Assembly (NCBI GenBank): GCA_022036555.1
Contig: CM039133.1
Location: 48,870,718-48,934,717, forward strand
Direction of reading: 5' to 3'
Source: Microstegium vimineum
Taxonomy: Eukaryota > Streptophyta > Magnoliopsida > Poales > Poaceae
Length of the DNA stretch: 64,000 nt
Under the pieces are notes generated by a model, which saw only the letters and a list, made by a program, of their open reading frames with translations, was not told where the DNA came from and ran no database searches. The translations under genes and the position numbers were made by a program. The first letter of the stretch is position 1. Each line of letters begins with the position of its first letter. Below are positions 1 through 11,101 of the stretch, in pieces.

Positions 1-256
1 AAATAATTATCTTTCTAATTGAGCCGAGATCAGTTGGTTAGGTTTAAATCCTCGATTTGACACAGGTGTTTGCATTTCAATGGTAGGTGACGTTTTCGTC
101 GATAGCGAGACGCCTGTGGTGACTTCGTCACTTTTGAGATGTGCCGGCACAATCTTTCGGAGGTGCTCATGAGATAGGGTTTCCGTACATGTGTTCATTG
201 GGGTGAATGTGTGTACGTGTTGAGTATTTTGCGTCTGTGTAATTCACAAAAAAAAG
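1..256 (+). repeat. tRNA-derived SINE, copy 1 (5' end at or beyond window start)
   Basis: A pol III B-box-like motif (GGTTTAAATCC, 41-51) lies at the head and an A-rich tail at about 247-256. The body from about position 41 aligns by eye with the better-delimited copy at 52711-53015: shared blocks include GGTAGG-GACGTT, GCGAG-CGCCT, TGGTGACTTCGT, GTGCTCAT and TAGGGTTT. Sequence divergence and a shorter middle suggest this is the older copy. The left boundary and target-site duplication are not visible. Confidence 0.65.
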
Positions 257-462
257 GTTCCAAGCTATTTACTAAGAATGTTCAAAATTTCAAAACAACA
301 TAAGTTAACTTATGAGCCGCAAAAACTAGACAAACAAGCCATAGAAACCATCGGATGAACATGCAAAGCTATTTTTAGCTTCTTCTACCAAAAGAGTCCG
401 GATGGAACAGCTTTTTCCCTAGAAATTGTTTTTCAGCTCATGACACGCACTTCCTTCATACA

Positions 463-697
463 CATATTAGTTGACGTTTTGGACAAGCTTTGAGTCAAAC
501 ATTGGGAATATAAACCAGGAATAACTTTGAAGTAATTAAGTTTGTAAAAATGAAAATTATATCAATAGATTTGTCTTGAAAAATATTTTCATAAAAATAT
601 ATATATTATTATATTTCAATTAATATTTTTCAAAATATAAGCAGTCACAGTTACGCTTCGAAGACCGTGTTGTTGTCCTAAACGTCAACTAATATGG
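463..697. mobile_element. MITE with about 17-25 bp terminal inverted repeats
   Basis: CATATTAGTTGACGTTT at 463-479 is the inverse of AAACGTCAACTAATATG at 680-696, and the similarity runs further inward (GGACAAG against GTTGTCC). The interior is AT-rich and has no coding capacity. A degraded relative may exist near 53390-53500, where the same order of words occurs (AATATAAA-C, AAGT-TTGAGTTTG, GTCTTGAAAA). This is a non-autonomous DNA element; the superfamily is not assigned. Confidence 0.6.
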
Positions 698-702
698 GTA
701 TG

Positions 703-1270
703 TGTAACACCCTAAAATTTAAATTAGGTTTGCATTTGAATTAATTTGATTTAAAATGATTTAATTTCTAGCAATTTTGTGATCATAGAATTCTATTAAT
801 TAAAACCTAAACAAATGTTGAAAAGTTGCTAGGGTTAATAACATGTTGTGCATCCATGCTCTTGCATATTCTTTTTTGAGGGGGTTTATCTAAAGCTAAA
901 AAGAGAATTTCAAAATGTGGTTTGAAAATCAGTTTGGAAAATCAAAAGAGAAAAGAAAAAAATGGTAAAGCTCTTTTCTTTCCCTCTCCCTTTTGTTCCC
1001 CCTTTTGGCCCAGCAGATCCGCTCGGTCTGCTCCCTTTCTTCCTCCGCACCCGCTTGGGCCCGCTCCTGCCTTGGGCCCACGTGCACGCGCCTCCCCTTT
1101 CCCCTTGGGCCGCTTGGCCAGGCCGGCCCAGCCGTCGCGTGGACCCGTCTCCCTCTTTCCTGAGCAGCTGATAGCGCGGCCCCTCCTGTCATCCCTCACC
1201 TTCCCTCCTCGACGCGGACTCGGCTCCTTGTCCACGCCACAGGTGTACTCGCCCTGGCCTGTTCAATAGA
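703..1270 (+). repeat. probable gypsy-type LTR fragment
   Basis: It begins TGTAACACCC followed by an AT-rich stretch, a start common among chromovirus-type Ty3/gypsy LTRs in grasses. It then changes into a GC-rich, CpG-rich segment (about 990-1265) like an LTR promoter/R region. No internal domain or second LTR is seen, so it is either a solo LTR or a truncated one. ORFs drawn across the GC-rich part on both strands are not convincing proteins. Confidence 0.4.
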
Positions 1271-1374
1271 AACAAGAAAACAAAATGTGGCTTGTCCTGA
1301 AAAATATCAAACAAGGTTAAAGAATCCATAGATACAGAAAAGTCACCTAAAAATCTAAGCAACGTATGTAAGGC

Positions 1375-2330
1375 GGGACAAAAAGCTCGCAGCTCGGTAG
1401 CTTGCTCGACTCAGCTCGTTAGTAGCTTGGCTCAACTCGGCTCGTTTATATTTTTCAACGAGCTGACTCAACACTTTTGCTCGTGTAGTTAATGGCTCGA
1501 GCTGACTAGTGAGCCTAATGAGCCAAAGTTATTGACTGTGAATTTTATTAGTTTTATAAGACTTAATGTTTTACACTTTATAATTAATTAGTTAATGATT
1601 GAACTTTGACTTTATAAATTTGAGATTATATGATTCTTTTAAATGGATTATAGATAATCAATAACAAATTATAGGCACATTATGTATAATATAAAGTATG
1701 AATAATATATGTATAGCATAGACGCATAGTACTATAATATATTAATAAATATTTTTTTTCTTTGATTTAAGACTTATGAATGAACATTTTTTATATTATT
1801 ATTATTATTTTCAAAATTTAAATAAATAAATATATTATATGTTTTTTTCTGGCTCGTGAGCCTAACGAGCCAGCTCGAGCTCGCAAACGAGCCGAGCCGA
1901 GCTGGCTCGTTATCATAGGGCACGTTTGCGACCCCAGACCACGTCGGCTTGGCCAGCCGAACTGGCCTAGGAATGGTAGGCCTGCCCCAAGTGTTGCAAC
2001 ACAACTTGTTTGTGCCCTCGTACCAGTTGAACCTGGCCTAAACGAGCGTATGTTTGCGACTCAATAGGCAACCGAGCTAAGAGACCAAACACCACTAAAA
2101 ATCGTCCACGTGAGCCACAAGGAGCCGTGTGTGCGCCGCGAAGAGCCGTGCTATATAAAAACGCCAGTTTTGGTCGTCTCCAGAGGGCTAGACCGATGAG
2201 GTGTTTTTGGCTCTAGGAAGCCAGGCTCGCTGCTGGGCCAGGACGGCAAACACATGTCAAGTTGCACCCTAGCCAGCCACCCTCGCAAACACACCCTTAA
2301 CGAGCCGAGCTGGCTCGTTAGTCCTGCTTT
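1375..2330. repeat. AGCTCG/GGCTCGTT-rich inverted and dispersed repeat, probable non-autonomous DNA element
   Basis: Blocks of AGCTCG, GGCTCGTT and AACGAGCC at 1385-1450 and 1850-1915 flank an AT-rich core (about 1540-1840). They are arranged partly in inverted orientation, and a further copy of the motif lies at 2297-2325. Dense subterminal short repeats around an AT-rich core suggest a defective DNA transposon, perhaps hAT-like. I could not define clean termini or a target-site duplication. Confidence 0.4.
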
Positions 2331-2990
2331 GTATGTGAGTAAACAAACAAGATATCGATCAGTTGTGACACGAGATATTTCCATCATTCCATGGAAAAAT
2401 CAAAGAGCATCTTGCTTGAACATAAGGATCAAATCAATATGAATTTTGATTAAAGATTGCCTAATAAAAAACTGAAAATCCTTATCCCCTGCCACCCGGC
2501 CCATGCATATATATCCATATGAATTCTGCTAGCTAGGTAGCACATGTTTTTCCTTGCAGGATCAGAACTCATATTCCTTCCTTCTCCTCGCCTTTTCTAT
2601 CATCCCTGTGTACTTTTAATAATTGATTGAATATTGGCAATTTCGAATTCTAAATGATGTAAATTAATAAGTCACCTCACTAAATGGAAAAGTATATAGC
2701 GACCCAGTAGAAACATACGGAGGGGGAGGGAATGCTTGCATCATTGCAAACCACAACGGTCTTTGCAATCATCGATCTGGAGATTTTCATCCATGCTCTC
2801 AAGCTTGGCCAGGGAGCGGTTCTTTTGGATCCGGAGTAGACGGACCTAGGAGCGAGCGCCGGCGGGTATAATCCTTTTTTTTTATCGGAAAAAAGAATAC
2901 GTCTGCCGTTGAACGATTTTTAGTTGTACTAGATAGCTATTATCCTAGCTATTTTCATGGATCATATCGGCAGTTAGTTACAAGGTCGAT
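2331..2990. other. intergenic/upstream region of the S28 gene
   Basis: AT-rich sequence with no recognisable gene. It probably includes the promoter of the peptidase gene that starts at 3060. Confidence 0.4.
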
Positions 2991-2993
2991 CGG

Positions 2994-3000
2994 TATATAT
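2994..3000 (+). promoter_or_regulatory. putative TATA box of the S28 gene
   Basis: TATATAT lies 60 bp upstream of the ATG. With a usual spacing of about 30 bp this predicts transcription from about 3025 and a short 5' leader. Confidence 0.4.
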
Positions 3001-3059
3001 TCTGTTGACAGACTACCCATTCTCTCCACCATCAGTCAATTCATCAATCAATCTGCAAC

Positions 3060-5169
3060 ATGGAGAAAATCATCGCTACCGCCGTCTTCCTTCTCCTTCT
3101 CCTCTTCTCATGCGAAGCAGCATCAGCCGCCGCCGCCGGATCTGGTAGCGTCGTCCGCCGACCGCCGACGCTAGCGCACCGACACCGCCACCGCCATGGC
3201 CGTCACGTGACGGCGCCATCATCCGGTGCCGACTCCTCCGCCGGCGGCGTGTCGTCCGTGCCACCGACGGTGCAGTACGAGACGCGGCGATACACGCAGC
3301 GACTAGACCACTTCAACTCGCTACCAACAAGCCACACCACATTCCAACAACGCTACCTAATCAACGCCACGTTCTGGGGCGGGGGTTCAACATCACCCAT
3401 CTTCCTATACGCGGGGAACGAGGGCGACATCGATCTCTTCACAAACAACACCGGGTTGATGTGGGAGCTGGCGCCGCGGTTCCGCGCCATGCTCGTCTTC
3501 GTGGAGCACCGCTACTACGGCGAGTCGATGCCGTTCGGGGGAACAAAAGAGGCCGCGTTCCGCGACGCCACCACCAAGGGGTACCTCACCGTCGCGCAGG
3601 CGCTCGCTGACTACGCCTCGTTCGTTCTCAGTCTTAAGGCTAACCTTAGCGCGCCCGCGGCGCCGGTGATTGTTTTTGGTGGATCCTATGGTGGCATGCT
3701 CGCGGCCTGGATGCGACTCAAGTACCCCCATGTTGTTATGGGCGCCGTCGCGTCGTCTGCGCCTGTTCTTAGCTTCTATGGCATTGTTGATCCCTACGCC
3801 TTCTACGACCGCGTCAATGACGACTTCAAGAGCGAGAGCAAGAACTGCTACGACGTGCTTCGGAAGTCGTGGGACGTGCTCGACAGTGCGCTCGCCACCA
3901 AGGAAGGGCAGGCACAGCTGAGACGTACATTCAAAATGTGCAAGTGAGTGTGCACAAAAACTGATCTTTGCACGAATTTCATACAAATTTAAACAACACT
4001 GGATTCCATGCATGCAGTGGAAGCAGCGTGCAGGACATCCCGTCTATGCTGGAGAGCGCGATGGTGGAGTCGGCAATGACGGACTATCCGACGCCGTCAG
4101 GGTTCCTGACGCCGCTGCCGGCGTACCCAGTCCGCTCAATGTGCCGCGCCATCGACGACCGCCATCAGGCGTCAGCGTCGAGCTCCGGCTCCGGCAACAG
4201 CAGCACCGCCCTGCTGCTGCTTTCCGAGCAGGTCCGGGACGCGATGAACGTGTACTACAACCACACGGGCGCGGCGGCGTGCTTCGGCGGGGAGGGGGAG
4301 GACGACGACCCCTACGGCATGTACGACGGATGGGACTGGCAGGCGTGCACGGAGGTGATGGTGATGGCGTACGGCATCCGCGACGGCGGCGTGCTTCCGC
4401 CGTCGCCCTTCAACTTCACTGACGTCGTCGACGGATGCCGCAAAGATACCGGGCTGCCGCCCCGCCCGTTCTGGATCGAGACCGAGTTCGGCGGATTCGT
4501 AAGTGACGGCCCACCGGATTCATTTCATTCTTACTACTGGGCTGGGAGTATGGGACCGTCTGTCGTTGGGCTGGGCTCAATTTCTGTTCGCTGGAAATGC
4601 ATGATGATTGGGGGTGGTTTCGGTCTCGTTAGCGTCTCTTTTCTTCTTGTCAAAAAAAAAAAAATGTTTTCTTTGTTTCAGGATATTGCGAATATCCTCA
4701 AGAAATCTGCTAGCAACATCATCTTCTTTAACGGGCTGCGGGATCCGTGGAGCACTGGAGGGTAATGAAGCTTAGTAATGAAGCTGTCATAAAAAAAAAA
4801 TCAGATGTGTTTACATTTTTCTGGCTATTTTTCGCAGGGTGCTGAAGAGCATCTCTGACAGCATCATTGCGCTGGTGGAGCCCAAAGGTCAGTGAGCAAA
4901 ATTAGATTCATGTCTTCCTTGTAATGTATTTGACCATGCATGCATATGCTTTTATTTGCCTGTCTAATAAGATAGATATAAGATTTGGACATTGTTTATA
5001 AAACACATATACATATATATGGTGTATGGACGCAGGGGCACACCACGTGGATTTGAGATTCTCGAGGAAGGATGACCCAGAGTGGCTGAAGCAGGTGCGC
5101 CTGAAGGAGACGAGGATCATAGCGCGCTGGCTCAAGCAATACTACACTGACGAGGGCATTGCAACCTGA
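3060..5169 (+). CDS. serine carboxypeptidase S28 family protein (lysosomal Pro-X carboxypeptidase-like), five exons
   Basis: Predicted exons are 3060-3943, 4018-4498, 4682-4761, 4838-4887 and 5036-5169. All junctions are GT-AG and phases agree, giving 542 residues, normal for plant S28 proteins. Residues 1-25 form a hydrophobic signal peptide, so the product should enter the secretory pathway (vacuole or apoplast). The family cleaves the C-terminal residue after proline. The nucleophile motif GGSYGG (Ser209), the Asp of NGLRDPW (Asp476) and the His of GAHH (His501/502) are all present. Other family landmarks are RYTQRLDHF (after residue 70) and VEHRYYGES. A His/Arg-rich stretch (residues 40-49) follows the signal peptide and may belong to a propeptide. 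Exon 1 is GC-rich, as in many grass genes. Intron 2 (4499-4681) is 183 bp, phase 0 and stop-free. The family call is firm; the in vivo substrate is unknown. Confidence 0.92.
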
Positions 5170-5857
5170 TCGATGAAGCTTTTAGTTTTATTTTTCCTCA
5201 GCTCCTAGTAGATTAGGCAGGCAGGCTAGTCCCGATCGATGCATAATCTCGTTTAGTTTGCTAGGTGATATGATTTCGATCAGACTGTGTCATATATATC
5301 GTCGGATCAAGAGCCATGAATAGATATGCAGAGAAATAACACACATATGCATGCATCCATCCAATGCAAAGTGTCATGTTATCATGTTGTTTGGGGATAC
5401 GATCGACTTAGAGGCCTCCTGTTTGGTGTAGATTGGTATAGCCTACCATTCTGTTTGCAAGCCTGCAGATCGACGCAACCTGCTGCAGGGTGACAGGCAA
5501 AGTCACGAGTGGCGGCGCGGCACATGTGAGCTATCGATAAAAAGGCGGCTTACGACATATTTAGATCGTCTAGCTATCAGCTACCACTGTTTATTAGTTC
5601 ACTAATTGTTAGTAGTACTAAAACCTACAGTGACCATTAATTCATATATAGATTTTTCTTACATATATCTAGATCTTACATCTATATCTATATCTATTCT
5701 ATACCTTATATGCATCCATTATTTAATTCGTCTTTCTCTAACTACCGGATTTCATACAGACTTATATATATAACTTATTCCTTGTTTAACACGATCTAAA
5801 TATAGTCCGCTCATAAACCATGTTTATATATGTTTATGGACAAAAATACAAAAAAAA
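5170..5857. other. 3' flank of the S28 gene, no further gene seen
   Basis: 3' UTR and intergenic sequence, becoming AT-rich after 5630. No ORF or RNA gene is recognised. Confidence 0.4.
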
Positions 5858-6133
5858 ACAACGGAAGTTACTCTGCAATGCTAAATTGTGAAAAAAAACA
5901 AAGAAAAAAAGACATGAACCGGACTCCATCTTGGAAAAAAAGAAAAAGATAAATCTATAGAGAAAAGGAAAAAGATAGAACACGGTGTGGTACATCAAAT
6001 CTATACATACATAAAATTATATATATTTATAAAAAAAATACAATAAACAACGGAAGTTACTTGCAATGCTAAATTATGGAAAAAAAAATATGAACCGGGC
6101 TCCATATGGAAAAAACAACGGAAGTTACCATGC
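5858..6133. repeat. local direct repeats around an AACGGAAGTTAC word
   Basis: A block with AACGGAAGTTAC, TGCAATGCTAAATT, an A-run and ATGAACCGG-CTCCAT occurs at 5858-5931 and again at 6046-6109, a period of about 188 bp. A third partial copy of the first word is at 6114-6133. Copies differ by small indels in A-runs, consistent with an old local duplication. Confidence 0.6.
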
Positions 6134-6159
6134 ATTTAGGAAAAAATCAAAACGACTTA

Positions 6160-6416
6160 CTCCCTCTATCTCAAATTGTAAGTTCTAAGAATCTTGGAGA
6201 GTCAAATCATCTCAAGTTTGACCAAATATTATAGAATTTTTTTTGAAGATTTATTACATCAAATAGACATACTATGAAAATATAATTGATAAAGATTCTA
6301 ATGATACTTAGTTAACATCATAAATGTTATTATATTGTAATATAAGTTTGGATAAACTAGAGATACTTTGGCTCTCCAAGATTCTTAGGATGTCTTGTAA
6401 TTTATGATGGACGGAG
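6160..6416. mobile_element. Stowaway-type (Tc1/mariner) MITE
   Basis: About 257 bp, starting CTCCCTCTATCTCAAATT and ending with the matching inverse (ending GGACGGAG). It is flanked by TA on both sides (6158-6159 and 6417-6418). Imperfect inverted repeats of about 50 bp include CTAAGAATCTTGGAGAG on the left and CTCTCCAAGATTCTTAG on the right. The interior is AT-rich and non-coding. Confidence 0.8.
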
Positions 6417-6419
6417 TAC

Positions 6420-7380
6420 AATTTAGGGTATGGTTGGTTTTGTTATATATGATGATGACCTGTGAAAAAATTGTTGTGATCGAGTTACGAGCTATGAAAG
6501 TAAAAAAAAGTCATAACCTTTTTGGTTCAAACAACTATATATAAAACCTACCGCTCTCTTTTATCTACCTTGGAAATGTGTAAAATGTGTCTCTATTTCC
6601 ACCCATTTTGAAAAATAAAGCCAAAAGGAGGGTTCAAAGTGTTGTAGAAATTGCATGCATTACACACCGCTTCTTAAAAACAACTTAATTTAGGTTGCAT
6701 CCGTTCGGTTGCCTTTTTTTTTTAGTAATAGAATTGAAACACTTTGCAGAAGCTGGACTAGTTAATCACAGCCTTATAATTAGAATGGGGAACTAGTAGC
6801 CTATTTGTACCTGCACTGCACAGGTGAGTCATGGAGGGCCTTTAAATTTGCACTGCACACCGAACGGGATCGGAGCAGGCACAGCACGAGGAACACGGCA
6901 AGAGGGGAGGGTGGATGACGCGGCAGCACAATAACTAGCTCCACTACGCACCGGCCCCTGGATGTATGGATGGATCAATCATCATCACCGGACCGGATGG
7001 AAGCTGGATCTACCAGAACAAACAGTTTAAATAATGTCCCTTTTCATGCGCCCAATTGCAGTGCTTGCGTCCATCATGTCCAGTTGTCCATGCATCCTCA
7101 TTATCTCCGCAAATATATATTAAATTCTCGCTCCCTGGAAAAAGTGTACATCTTATTTTTTTTTTCGAGTATTTGAGATTAATTTGAAATTTGGCTACAT
7201 TAGTATAAAAAATAGTATTGACATTTCAAGACTTGGTCAAAGTTACTACAGTTTGACTTTGGAAGAAACAGGATTCCTTATATTTAATAATGGAGGGAGT
7301 TAGTATAAAATACATGGTCAGTTCATGAACTTTGTCTCGTAGTATCATCCAGGCTCCTAAACTCCTGAAATGCAGTTTTA
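6420..7380. other. intergenic, no gene seen
   Basis: AT-rich sequence without a recognisable gene or well-bounded repeat. Confidence 0.35.
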
Positions 7381-8290
7381 CACTAGTACACAAGTGTACT
7401 ATAGCGGCGGTTCGGAACACATTTCTACTGACGTTTTTTCGAACCGTCTGTGTGAAAGGCCAGTAGAAATGGACGATTTTTACAGGCGGTTGCTTGTGAA
7501 CCGCCCGTAGAAATCGATTTCTACAGCGGTTCACAAGCAACCGCCTGTAGAAATATTTGTCCAGAAATCGGTTTTTAAAAATGAAAAAAAATTCTGAGAG
7601 GGGCTTAGAAGCGAGCATTTTTTTGTGGCAAGTGGCACATTTTTTTGGGTAGGCCAGTAGAAATGAGCGATTTCTTGTGAACCGCCTGTAGAAATATTTG
7701 TCCAGAAATCGGTTTTTAAAAATGGAAAAAAAAAGAATTAAATTCTGGGAGAGGCTTAGAAGCAATCATTTTTTTTTGGTAAGTCAAGCATATTTTCATG
7801 TAAAATTCACAAACATGCTCCGTCAGGATTCAAACCTCAGATCTCAGGCTCACGCAGAACCTCCTATACAACTCCACCCATCATCACTTGTGTCTAGATT
7901 CAGTAGTACTTCCTCATATTCTATATTAAACCGAGTGTAAATTGATTGTTTGAGCCACTAAACGAATTCAAATGAAAAAGTTGTGAACTACAAAGTTTCA
8001 CTTTTCTAGATCTACAACTTTCATGTAAAAAGTTTTTCAATCCGAGGTTGTTTACAAAAATAAAAAAAATCAGCGAACCGCCACTAAAAATTGATTTTTA
8101 GTGGCGGTTCCTTAAGAAACCCGCCACTAAAAATAGGGTATTTTTACAGGCGATTTTCCTAACAATACTGCCTGTAAAAATCAATTTTCAGTGGCGGTTC
8201 ATAACCGCTTTTTTTCTACTAACGGTTGATAATCCAAACCGTCTGTGCTATTTTTTTGTGGCGTAGCCAAAAATTATTTTTGTACTAGTG
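7381..8290. mobile_element. non-autonomous CACTA (En/Spm-like) transposon, 910 bp
   Basis: It begins CACTAGTACA and ends with the inverse TGTACTAGTG. A 3-bp target-site duplication TTA lies directly outside both ends (7378-7380 and 8291-8293). The subterminal regions carry many direct and inverted copies of AACCGCCTGTAGAAAT-like and CCGCCACTAAAAAT-like words, the usual transposase-binding arrays of this superfamily. No transposase coding is present, so it depends on a partner element. Confidence 0.88.
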
Positions 8291-8742
8291 TTAGGTCCTC
8301 AAACTTGTCCAAATAGACCCGATTCTAATTCGCATCACGACACCACATAACATAGCAGTTGGATCTGGATATCATTATTGACCAGAGCAGAACTTAATGG
8401 CAAAGCAATCGTTTGCATACCCTGTTCTACCTAAGGAGCATTAGCTTTGGACTTGCCACCACCACTATATACGATACTGATGACGGTGTGGCTGGAGGAT
8501 GATGAAGGCGTTAGTTATAGGAATGGGGAGTTGGTGACTCTGATATGATTCCACACTAGATTGAAAAACGTAGAGAATAGATATGGAGCTAGAAGAGAGG
8601 GTAAGAGCTATGTAGAGAATACAGATGGAGCTAGACGTGGGGGTGGGGGGAGGAGAGCATGGAGATGAAACTAGGAGAGAGGGAGAGCAGTTGATGGAGT
8701 GCTAGAGGTCAACGTGAGTTAATTGGAGCTCGTTTGGACTTG
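8291..8742. other. intergenic, purine-rich
   Basis: Contains GGAGAGAG- and GATGGAGCTAG-type purine-rich stretches at about 8570-8700. No gene is recognised. Confidence 0.3.
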
Positions 8743-8949
8743 AGCCTGTTTGACAGGACTTTTCTTGAGGGTCTCCTGCATAGAAGCCAGAGTTGTTTTG
8801 GAGAAACCCAAATTCCTCCTCCAAAACGGACCGCGTCTTCTCTGTTTTTTTTTGCTGAAAAATGACTTTTCCAGAAAAAAATGTTTGGTAGGGCTCCTTC
8901 AGAGGAGCCAGAGCCGGTGAGAAGCCAAAGCCCTGCCAAACAGACCCTT
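8743..8949. mobile_element. probable MITE with CTGTTTG(A/G)CAGG ends
   Basis: The left end AGCCTGTTTGACAGGACT and the inverse of the right end (GGGTCTGTTTGGCAGGGCT) are imperfect terminal inverted repeats. The interior of about 180 bp is non-coding and rich in GAGCC/GGCTC words. The target-site duplication is unclear, so the superfamily (hAT-like is likely) is tentative. Confidence 0.5.
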
Positions 8950-9564
8950 AGATGGCAAGCTATGACAAATTTAAGGACCTACAAATGAAATTTTGAGAGA
9001 TCTAGACTTATATGGCACCCTAAGATAAGTTTGCATACCTAAAATTATATTTTTAAGAGTTTCGAGACATAGATGACTCTATGAGACAAGTTTAAGTACC
9101 ACTCAGACACTTAAGATTGTTTTACTCTTCGGAAAACAATATGCATGCGTGCAATTTTTTTTTTTTTGGGAGGGAGTACATATATGCGTGCATGCATGAG
9201 CTGAGCTCGCTTGCGCGTGCATGTTGTACGTGCTACACACCGCCTGGCGTCTGCGTGCCCACGCGCCCTGTGTGCACACCAGGATCAGGACCAGGAGCGC
9301 AGGACAGCAGAGCCAAACAGTCGAGCCGGCCAGCATAAGCAACCAACAGTCGCGTCCGCGCCAGACGCCAGCGGACTCTTTCGCTGGCCCCTTCCAACCA
9401 AACTTTTGTCACACTGCTCGATCCAGTGTCACACATGCACGTTGGTAGTACGCTACTGCTGTACAACGTACGCTGAAGCTGAGGCATACAGCTAGCGGCC
9501 TCCTGCAGCCACGTAATACGCGTACGTACGTACGTTGGGCCGGGGTCCCGTCGCGTCGTCGTCC

Positions 9565-9583
9565 ATATATATATATATATATA
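9565..9583. repeat. (AT)n microsatellite
   Basis: An uninterrupted AT dinucleotide tract of about 19 bp. Confidence 0.8.
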
Positions 9584-10999
9584 CGTAACACAATGGAAGG
9601 GACCATGCTCCATGCATGTGGATGCAGATGCAGGTCATCCTGATGTAGTACGTGTCCGGAAGGCCGGAGGATGCTACTCTAGCTGATAATGGCGCGCAGA
9701 GCTGAGCGTGCGTATCATCAGCGTGTTCTGCGTTCAGCACCACCTGCCGCACGTTACCCTCCCCTGACGCCAGCCTTGCTCATCACATCTCTTCAGTACT
9801 AGTACTAGCTACTGTAGCTAGCTAGGCTAGGAGTAGCTCTTGCACGCTGACTGTACTCCGGCCTTCTAGCTCTGTCCAGAAAGAGCTCTGCGTGTGTGCG
9901 ATCAATCATTACATAGTATGTAGATCGATGTAGATCTCCTCTTACTTGATGAGTTCTCCATCGTTCCTCTCCAATCTACTTACTTGAGTTCCTCGTTCCT
10001 CTGCTCATATATATATACTAGCATTAGATAATAGGGATTCGTGCAAGCTAGACAAAATGGCCCAACAGAACAAATCCACATGAGCATATGGGCAACAAGG
10101 CATGCATGCACCACTTCGCTGAAAAGCTCTGTGGGAGCAGGAGCAGGAGCAGAGCACCGCTTTCTCTTCTCAGCATGCATGCATGCATGCAGGCAGCTAG
10201 CCAGCCCGCCATACATGGCCACGGGCGATGACGCCACTGCCCACCATCCATGAGCCACCACAGTCCACAGTGTCATGCACACATGACTTGTACAGATTCC
10301 GGCAATGTGCACGCCTGCGTCCGCTCTGTCCCCTCCCCCCTCTGCTAGCTGCACCCACCACTACCACCGAGGCATTCTTCGTCGTCCTCTCTCCAATGCC
10401 GTTCGCCGGCACCGCACCACGCAACGGCAGGTGCAGTGCAGGCACTGCCAGTCTGCCACGTGCGAACCATCAGACCACCATCGCCCTTCACGTCAGCGAG
10501 CAGCCTTCAAGTTCAGTGCGCGAGAAAAAAGCGCGCGCAGGCGGCCGGCAGGCCCGGCTCGCCTGAGCCTCTGCTTTGCCCTGCGCTGTACTGCACACAA
10601 GGATACACTAGCCGCCTAGTATCACCTGCAGAGATCACAGAGCAAGTCACTATGCACACACGCACTTGCAGTAGTACGCCTCCAACGTGGTAGTACTACG
10701 AGCAAAAAAGAGAAAAGGCATACTCCGTATGTATGCAGCCTCGCGTCGCCTACTACACTGCAGCGGCACAATTGAGGTGAGAAATGAAATGAAATGACAT
10801 CAGTTGGAGGAATGGTCCCTGCCACCACGTACCGGAGTAGTAGAGTACTACGCTACTACGCACCAAACAAATCTTGCAAGATGTGCTCCTGGATGCTGCT
10901 TGCCTCCTTACAAAAGGCAACCAAAGCTGCAGCAACGGATGGCAGGCAACTACTCTACTATGCAATCAAAGGGGAATATTAGTGTAAAAAAACAATCGG

Positions 11000-11101
11000 C
11001 GCCAACTTTTACCTTCTGTTGTCCTCTTTTTTTCTCCAATATGACTGCGAGATACTATAAAAAAAATAGCTCCAACTTTTACCTTCTGTTGTCCTCTTTT
11101 T
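11000..11101 (+). repeat. 30-bp direct repeat pair
   Basis: The same block of about 30 bp (beginning CCAACTTTTACCTTCTG and ending with a T-run) appears at about 11001-11030 and again at 11073-11102, a period of about 72 bp. It is non-coding. Confidence 0.7.

Noticed and set aside
922..1269. 115-codon ORF in a GC-rich patch
   Set aside because: Overlapping ORFs of similar length exist on the other strand, composition is Pro/Arg-biased, and it lies in an LTR-like fragment.
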